A stretch of DNA of 64,000 bases from contig NC_087152.1 of the NCBI RefSeq assembly GCF_035594125.1, positions 17,620,001 through 17,684,000 of the forward strand, in the 5' to 3' direction. Under the pieces are notes generated by a model that saw only the letters and a list, made by a program, of their open reading frames with translations, made no database searches and had not been told where the DNA came from. The position numbers and the translations under genes are program-made. The stretch is from Scylla paramamosain (Eukaryota; Arthropoda; Malacostraca; Decapoda; Portunidae). Of this stretch, positions 53,615-64,000 are shown in pieces. How positions within the stretch are numbered: position 1 is the stretch's first letter; every line of letters starts with the position of its first letter.

Positions 53615-53919
53615 ACTGGTAATCTGGCCAAGGAAGGAAGGCCCACTGAAAATACCAGACCATAAAGAGTCCAGAGGAATGATATAATTCAATGTCATCA
53701 AAATAATGGCTTTCAAAACACTGCGTGCTTCACCAATTTACGTAGTACAGTACATACATGAGGACCGTGTATTAGTAATAAATAAGATGGAATAAGCTAC
53801 AAATGAAGCACGTTTGATCTGTAACCAGCCGTTTTATGATTCCTAAGAAATCTACAATCATTTCATTTAAAACTTTCCCTAATTATGAAGATCACATCTT
53901 ATGTGCGAAGAGATTACGG

Positions 53920-54297
53920 TCAGTGTGAATACACATGCAGAAATATCGTAAATGTGGTCTTCCTCGACATTCTTGTGGGCATCCTGAAGATGTTCTGAGG
54001 CGTCAGAAATCCTGTGCATTTTCTTCTGCATACAATTTTGTTCAACAGCACGAATATTTTTATTCTCACAGCCACACAATAACAGAATAAGGCAGTGTGC
54101 ATGTCATGATCCCCGTGATACTCTACGAGTACGGTAGAAATTTTCAACCTGAATGTAGCGGTCCGTGTTTCTGCGCCATACATAAATACTGGACTCAAAA
54201 TTCTTCCGGACATGATTTTCTTGATTGTTAGAAACAAAAGAATGTGAAAAAGCCGAAGTACTGCATTCCTTTCTTCTGTGCATAAAGTTACCCCCAT
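53920..54297 (-). mobile_element. Possible LINE reverse-transcriptase 3' remnant
   Basis: A minus-strand frame contains ILSPVFMYGAETRTATFRLK, close to the LP-V-x-YGAETWT-L motif found after the RT core of RTE-like LINEs. Preceding and following residues are not recognisable, so only a degraded fragment is proposed. Confidence 0.4.
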
Positions 54298-54439
54298 TTT
54301 AAGCCCTTTGCCATGAACCTATCCATTTTCAACTCTTGTAATGAGATAGTCAGCGGGTTAGAGGATTTGAGATTGCGTAAAAATACCGAAACAGTTAAAA
54401 TGAATGCGGCACCTACCCAGGCTTGTGACCAAGACTATA

Positions 54440-54600
54440 TATAACTTTTTTTTTTTATGTATGTTTTTAATATTTGCTGACCGATGTTTGGGTTACTGTG
54501 TATGACTGACTCGCACTAAGCTTCTGACTACGGCTATATGTAGTCTATTACTTTCTTTACTTAATTTTAATACCTGCTGACCAATGTTTGGGAACTACTG
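54440..54600. repeat. Imperfect tandem duplication, about 100-bp unit
   Basis: ATTTGCTGACCGATGTTTGGG (about 54472) and ACCTGCTGACCAATGTTTGGG (about 54572) end two units that also share ACTATATATA / GGCTATATGTA. Confidence 0.7.
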
Positions 54601-55149
54601 TACCAGAGCGACTGGTGCGCGAGGCTTGCACCTGTTCATCATGGTAGGCATCCACATAACTACTTGACGCAAAGCAACAAGCAAGGCTGCGGCAAAACCC
54701 ATGCAACTATTAGGCAATTTTCAGATCATGAACTTTGCTTTTACCATCTCAGCTCACGCCAGGCTTGCAAACAATGATGTGTAATAGTTTTCTTCCAAGG
54801 ATCGTGTGCGGGCGAGCGTTCCGTGTGGAGCGGGTGGTGCTCCAGTGACCAAAATGAGGGTGCAAGTCGAATGAATAGTGTGCTTCGTGTAAATGTTTTA
54901 TCAGCGTTCCTACTAATGGTCTTGGGCAATAGCATATATCTTATCATTACTACCACGGCTCACTTCACCTGCCAGCCATGTCATGCTCTGCCTACAAGAC
55001 TCCTCATCGCGTCTGTCATTGTACTTTCACGTGATTATACTTTGTTGAAGTAAAGAGGGAAAAGAAATGGACTTGTGAAAGGGGAAAATTAAATAGATAA
55101 AGAGAGTTGCCACTGACTGCCATATACAGGAAAGTTGTCATAATAGCTA

Positions 55150-55168
55150 CACACACACACACACACAC

Positions 55169-55231
<63 letters not shown>
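55150..55231. repeat. (CA)n(CT)n compound microsatellite
   Basis: CA then CT with a short TA junction. Confidence 0.97.
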
Positions 55232-55234
<3 letters not shown>

Positions 55235-55439
55235 ATCCATTCTTTCAACCGGGACCCAATAATTCCTCACTGCGGACACACAAGCAGCACGCGTGACAAG
55301 GTTATACATGAAAAAGAAACACCATCGCAATAAAGAACAGCTGCAGGTCTTAATCTGACACGAGGTTCCGCATAAGTGAAGCAAAGTGTCATAATCATAA
55401 GTAAAGACAGTATATTTTCCTCACGAGTGCATTGCCGTT

Positions 55440-55457
55440 TACACACACACACACACA

Positions 55458-55541
<84 letters not shown>
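55440..55541. repeat. (CA)n(GA)n compound microsatellite
   Basis: CA then GA; with 55150-55231 it forms an inverted CT...GA pair about 230 bp apart. Confidence 0.97.
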
Positions 55542-55546
<5 letters not shown>

Positions 55547-55870
55547 ACGTTCCCGTAGAGGTGGATCAGGCCACAAACATTCCTTCATCCAGTTAGGACA
55601 AGCAGCATTGACGTTTACTTGTAGATGTAATGATTACTTTCTTTTACTCAGCTTTGAATGGATGAATATAAAAATTAGTGGCGGTGGTTATCTTGATCTG
55701 TGCTGTTTTTTTTTTCCTCCACCAGGCGTGAAAGGAATATCATAAGCATATATTGTATGTATCCTGTCTGGAGAGCGCGTGCTGGCGATGAAGTGACACG
55801 GAAACAGGCGAGTGTGATTGAGCCATGGCGCCGCAACGAGGAAGTTATATGTTGGAGTTACGAGGAGGAG

Positions 55871-56146
55871 CTCTCTCTCCCGCCATGAAACTTTCCTGAG
55901 CCTACAATATAAATTTGATGCCAACAGAAAGAAAAAAAAAAAAAGAAGAGAAAGAGAGCAAAACGTACTGCCTTAACCTGCTGAGTCTACTGTGTTAGGA
56001 TTATCAGAAGGCGCTACCTCTCCCGCCATAAAACTACCGTAAGCCTACGCTATAAATATGGTATCAAGTGTAAAAAAACAAACAAAAAAAAAGAAATGGA
56101 AAGAGAGCAGAACGTTCTGCCTTGAGCTACTGAATCTGCTGTAGGT
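55871..56146. repeat. Tandem duplication, 143-bp unit
   Basis: CTCCCGCCATGAAACT and CTCCCGCCATAAAACT start two copies at about 55878 and 56021. Both continue with GAGCCTACAATATAAAT / AAGCCTACGCTATAAAT, an A-rich run and CGTACTGCCTTAACCTGCTG / CGTTCTGCCTTGAGCTACTG. Confidence 0.85.
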
Positions 56147-56351
56147 AAACACGATGACTGAAGGGCGCACACATTGATTGCCTTGTAATTACTTTGATCA
56201 TATCAGCTTCAAAATTAATCCACTGCTAATACTTTGCAAAACATTTCGTTGTTATTTTCTTTAGTTCCTGCTGAAGTGAATCTCGCTATCTTTTTTTTTT
56301 TTCTTCCACACGATACCTTTCTCTGTACCGCCTTTACTTATGTGAGCGTGT

Positions 56352-56352
<1 letters not shown>

Positions 56353-56407
<55 letters not shown>
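56353..56407. repeat. (GT)n microsatellite
   Basis: Pure GT run. Confidence 0.97.
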
Positions 56408-56408
<1 letters not shown>

Positions 56409-56520
56409 CCCTCTAGATTACTTTATTATTTGTCTCTTTTTGTTTTAATTATTTTATGCATTTCCATATAACCTTTACTATACAATGCAAGGCAGATACT
56501 TCTCTCAACTGACCTTAATG

Positions 56521-56810
56521 TTGTAGTGTGTCCTTGCTATTAATACCTGTGAGAAAGGAAGATCACCCGTCTCCAGTACACCACCAGTAAGCCTTTCTTT
56601 CTTTCGCCTTCTCCATCAGCAGGAGTTACACGTAAAGTTTGTGTGATATTAGGAACTCAATCGGCAACACTGTAGTATGTTCTTGCAATTAACACTAGAA
56701 AGGAAGATCGCCTGCTTTCAATATACGCCTAATAAGTAACTCATTCCTTCGTCCTCTCCACCAGCAGGAGTTACACGTAAGGTCTGTGGGATCTCAGGAA
56801 CTCACTCAGC
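56521..56810. repeat. Tandem duplication, 145-149-bp unit
   Basis: TGTAGTGTGTCCTTGC (56522) and TGTAGTATGTTCTTGC (56671) begin two copies. Both contain GAAAGGAAGATC and CAGCAGGAGTTACACGTAA (56617 and 56762). Confidence 0.88.
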
Positions 56811-57254
56811 TTTTCGTGGTGTGTACCTTGCCTGTACCCACGGTGTCCTCTGTGTCACAGGTTAGAAAACATCGTCCTCTCTCGGTCCGCCAACCAGAGG
56901 GTCGCCAGTTAAGCAACAAAGGTAATGGCTGTGACGCTTGGAAGAGAAAGTTTAGGAACCATCCGTCACTCGCTTGTTCCTCGCGGTTCGACCCTCCGTT
57001 TGTCTTCATGTGCCTGTCAATGTATCTTTCTTCTGTTTGTGTCTGTATGGGTTTATTTACTTATTTACTTACTTATTTATCATTATTTTTATACTATTCT
57101 TGTATTAACGCAATCTGAACACTTTGGGGAAATGTACACTAAAAATGGCATTCCCAATTCAAATAATCGAGCAATAAGCAATTTGGATGTTATTGCCTGC
57201 ATGCCATCGTCCCAAGGTGTGGTGCATCTTGCCTGGTAGAGCCGCATCTGGATA

Positions 57255-57289
57255 TAATAATGATGTTGATGATGATGATGATGATAATG

Positions 57290-57371
<82 letters not shown>

Positions 57372-57396
57372 TGATGATAATAATAACAATAATAAT

Positions 57397-57458
<62 letters not shown>

Positions 57459-57506
57459 TAATAATAGTAATTAATAATGATAATAATAATAATGACAATA
57501 GACAGC

Positions 57507-57583
<77 letters not shown>
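57255..57583. repeat. (AAT)n and (CAA)n trinucleotide tracts
   Basis: GAT, then about 190 bp AAT with GAT/CAA interruptions, then about 75 bp pure CAA. Confidence 0.97.
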
Positions 57584-57584
<1 letters not shown>

Positions 57585-57689
57585 CCCCTGCCTTATTAAT
57601 AAACGTACACTCACCAAGAAAAAATTGTGAAGACAAGAAGAAAAAAAAAAAAAGACCTCTAATATTTATAGGAAGAAGGGAACACTAAC

Positions 57690-57960
57690 CAATGAATGAT
57701 GGAACCGGCCAGCAAGAGGAGGGAGTTATCAGAGCCCCAGGGTCTACCTCCTCCAGCACACCACCGCTTGCTCGCGCTGCCCCGGTCATGTGCTTGGGTA
57801 ATGGCAGGAAAGTACAATACTTTTAGAAGGTCGGCACAACCCACCCGGTGGCCTCCACATGGCGGGTTATGGCTAATGGGAATTACATGTTTGCATACCA
57901 CTCGGCGTGAGAGGGATTCGAAACAGTACCATTACCGCCCCACCACTAAGCACTGCATTT
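57690..57960 (-). mobile_element. Possible tRNA-derived SINE
   Basis: On the minus strand an A-box-like GCTTAGTGG (57951-57943) and a B-box-like GTTTCGAATCC (57924-57914, one mismatch to GGTTCGAATCC) occur in order near the putative 5' end, followed by about 220 bp of non-tRNA sequence. The A-to-B spacing (18 bp) is shorter than in normal tRNA genes, which weakens the call. Confidence 0.3.
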
Positions 57961-58423
57961 CCATCGCCCTGCTGCTGTAGTGGTAGTGGTGCTGCTAATG
58001 CTGCCGTGCTAACAACGCCAACATTAACAACAACAGGAGAAGCAGCAGTGTTCTTGTATAGCTTATCATGGTCTTTCCATACAGTAGTTCATAAAAATTG
58101 TATGAGTATGTTAGAATTTCGAGGATCTGTGTCCCTTATTTATTCATTTACTTGTTTTAAGGAGAGAAGGTGGAAACTGAAGAATAAGAGGAAGGCGTAA
58201 GAGGGATGATGAGGAGATAAGGGAGTAGGAGCTGGAAGGAGAGAAATGTTTTGTAGAGGTTGGGAAGTTGGAGTTAAGAGGAAAGAGGAGGAGGAGGAGG
58301 AGGAGGAGGAAGGATAGGAGTTAGGAGGGATAAATGTCAGTTTTTTTCCTCTATGCTGAGCTCTCGTGTGGGTATACTGACGTAGACTCGCTTTAATGTG
58401 CTTATCATCATATTAGTATGTAA

Positions 58424-58555
58424 AGAAGAGGAAGACCTAGGATAAGGTGGAAAGACTGCGTTAAAAAAGACATGAGGGACAAGGGAATAAATAACAGAAT
58501 GAAGAAAGACAGAAACACCCAGAAAAGACACATTAAAAACAACGATGCTGAATAG
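58424..58555 (+). mobile_element. LINE tail remnant with RGRPRIRWKDCVKKDM motif
   Basis: 44 codons open after TAA 58421 and closing at TAG 58553 read RGRPRIRWKDCVKKDMRDKG, a signature of LINE ORF C-termini (basic linker, then RW-x-D-x-V-x-x-D-M). It is a different copy type from the 20692 fragment. Confidence 0.6.
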
Positions 58556-59028
58556 GGATTTAAGCCGAGAAGAAATACCCGTTTTCTTTGTTCCTGCCTG
58601 TTGATAACACTTAAATGCTCTATTCTATAATTTTGCAAATGTATCTATACAACACCAGATCTTTGCCAGTAGAGAAGCTATTGTGTTATTCTGCCTTATG
58701 TCCTTGAAGTCACCTCGGCTGATGGGGCGAGAGCTCCTACTATTGATGAAGCGGAATCATTCATCGGAGTTCATCTTTTAGTGGCGGACTTTATGATCTC
58801 GTAGCGGGAAGACAGACCTTGGGTTCGTAATAATGCAGGTGCTGAATGCGTGAGAGCTGGTTATGTCACACGCCAGCCAGGAATGTCAATGAGGTTCTAC
58901 TCTCGAACTTTACAGAGTGCCGAGGCGTGACACAAGAGGCAACAAAAGAATACTTAATGGACAAGAATAACTTGAGAAGACTCGTACTTTACATGGAGTA
59001 TTGCTTTCTTTCTGTCTCACTCCCCTTC

Positions 59029-59030
<2 letters not shown>

Positions 59031-59068
<38 letters not shown>
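59031..59068. repeat. (CT)n microsatellite
   Basis: Short pure CT run. Confidence 0.97.
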
Positions 59069-59070
<2 letters not shown>

Positions 59071-59322
59071 CATGTTACTTTCTTTCCGTGTCGCACATGG
59101 TGCCAAGATAATGGCGGCGATGCTGCAACACTGTGCATTGCGTGATGTGGACAGTAATCAAAACATTTCCAACATCTGTTGGTATCTACGCAACAGATTT
59201 TATTTTCACTAACAATTTGCTGTAGCACTTTTTATTATATTTTATTAACAACAGTGACGAAAAGGTAACGAACCAAAGTTGGGCCATGTCACCAGACTGG
59301 AAAACTCTCGTTATTGTCACCT

Positions 59323-63126
<3,804 letters not shown>

Positions 63127-63149
63127 GTATTATAATCATTAAACGCATT

Positions 63150-63229
<80 letters not shown>

Positions 63230-63412
63230 GGATTATTTTCAAAGGCTGGAGATGATTATTCGGGCTCTAATGGATGTTTTTTTTTTTTTTTTTTTGGTGG
63301 AGGGTCACTGATGGTGCAGAATTCTTATCACTAGAATCACCGTTGAAAATCCCTAATAATTTTTACTACAAGCTGTAAAAAGTAGTTGAGACGAAGCGTC
63401 GGAACGTTCATA
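63127..63412 (+). mobile_element. MITE-like element enlarged by an internal (TC)n tract
   Basis: It starts with TCATTAAACGCATTGGTCTC, then a (TC)n tract of about 75 bp, then GGATTATTTTCAAAGGCTGG, ATGGTGCAGAATTC, CACTAGAATCACC. The tract sits exactly where other copies have CTCTCTCA or CTCTCTAG. Confidence 0.6.
63152..63226. repeat. (TC)n microsatellite inside a MITE-like copy
   Basis: Pure TC run. Confidence 0.97.
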
Positions 63413-63479
63413 TAAGGAGTGATTAAGAAATTCAAGTCTGTTAGTGGCTACAGTTTTATTTTAGCTCAGAGGTACATGT

Positions 63480-63725
63480 ACGTACGCCAGTTTATGGAAA
63501 AAGGTAGAGAGACGAGACTGAGATGGTTTGGGCATGTCAAGGGGAGAGGCAGATGAGGAGTACTTACATGGGGAAGAGGATACTGAGGATGGATCTACCC
63601 AGCAGGAGAAAGAAAGGACTTAATAGAAAGTTTTATGGATGCAGTGAAAGAAGGGATGCCTGAAATGGCTGATCGAGCACGTTGGAGAAAGGTTGATCCT
63701 CTCTGGAGATCCGAAAACGCTTAGG
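63480..63725 (+). mobile_element. LINE tail remnant (RLRWFGHVK ... VKEGM)
   Basis: RLRWFGHVKGRG is followed, after frame breaks, by MDAVKEGMPEMADRARWRKV in another frame, ending near TAG 63722. RWFGHV followed by a D-x-V-K-x-x-M segment is the usual end of RTE-type ORF2. The copy is clearly inactive. Confidence 0.65.
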
Positions 63726-63904
63726 GTTGTTCACGTGAAGTAACAGTGTCATGCTATCATTACCTATACCAGTGAAGGGGTTCAGGTATCTCGCAGGGAA
63801 TACGAAGGCAAGGGACACATTTTGATTAGCCTTAACGTGTACTGAATGACTTGGAAGGTGTTGTTGTTGTTGTCGTTGTTGTTGTTGTTAATGGTTACGA
63901 TGCT

Positions 63905-64000
63905 TCTTTTTCTTCTTCTTCTTCTTCTTCTTCTTCTTCTTCTTCTTCTTCTTCTTCTTCTTCTTCTTCTTCTTCTTCTTCTTCTTCTTCTTCTTCTTCT
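63905..64000. repeat. (TTC)n trinucleotide repeat at the window edge
   Basis: Pure TTC to the last base; a short TTG/GTT tract precedes it. It continues beyond the window. Confidence 0.97.

Noticed and set aside
56980..57000. GGTTCGACCCT resembling a tRNA T-arm
   Set aside because: No matching D-arm, anticodon arm or acceptor stem could be found around it.

Overview
The window looks like nuclear DNA of an arthropod, most likely a decapod crustacean. The reasons are split genes with GT-AG introns, whole proteins that resemble animal SMYD4 and RTN4IP1, several kinds of non-LTR retrotransposon debris, and an extreme load of long dinucleotide microsatellites (GA/CT, CA/GT, AT), which is typical of shrimp and crab genomes. 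Nothing bacterial or viral was recognised: no operons, ribosome binding sites or CRISPR.

Layout. From 1 to about 38,000 I can defend no conserved gene. This part holds dozens of simple repeats, degenerate tandem repeats, fragments of one LINE family and copies of one short inverted-repeat element. A possible small minus-strand gene with a disturbed reading frame lies at 22,881-23,581. From 38,097 to 51,659 there is a gene island. SMYD4 (plus strand, three coding exons, 685 codons) faces a nine-exon RTN4IP1-like gene (minus strand, 496 codons). The two converge on a 3.7-kb interval that carries a degraded Tigger/pogo transposon. From 39.2 to 49.8 kb there is no long dinucleotide repeat, in sharp contrast to the flanks. 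From 52 to 64 kb repeats resume. The main feature there is a 5'-truncated non-LTR retrotransposon with an uninterrupted reverse-transcriptase ORF (59,470-61,866), bracketed by (CA)n tracts on both sides.

Most notable patterns. (1) A family of roughly 205-bp elements with terminal inverted repeats is present in about eleven copies, in both orientations. (2) Unrelated tandem duplications with unit lengths clustered at 138-149 bp occur at six places. (3) A retrotransposon appears to sit inside a CA microsatellite. (4) The RTN4IP1-like protein has an unusual N-terminal extension with two hydrophobic segments. (5) An unrecognised two-exon reading frame carries two compensating frame breaks. SMYD4 (lysine methyltransferase-like) and RTN4IP1 (MDR-type oxidoreductase) have no obvious functional link; they are simply neighbours. 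All exon models were read by eye from splice sites, phase and protein similarity known to me. No alignment or search was run.
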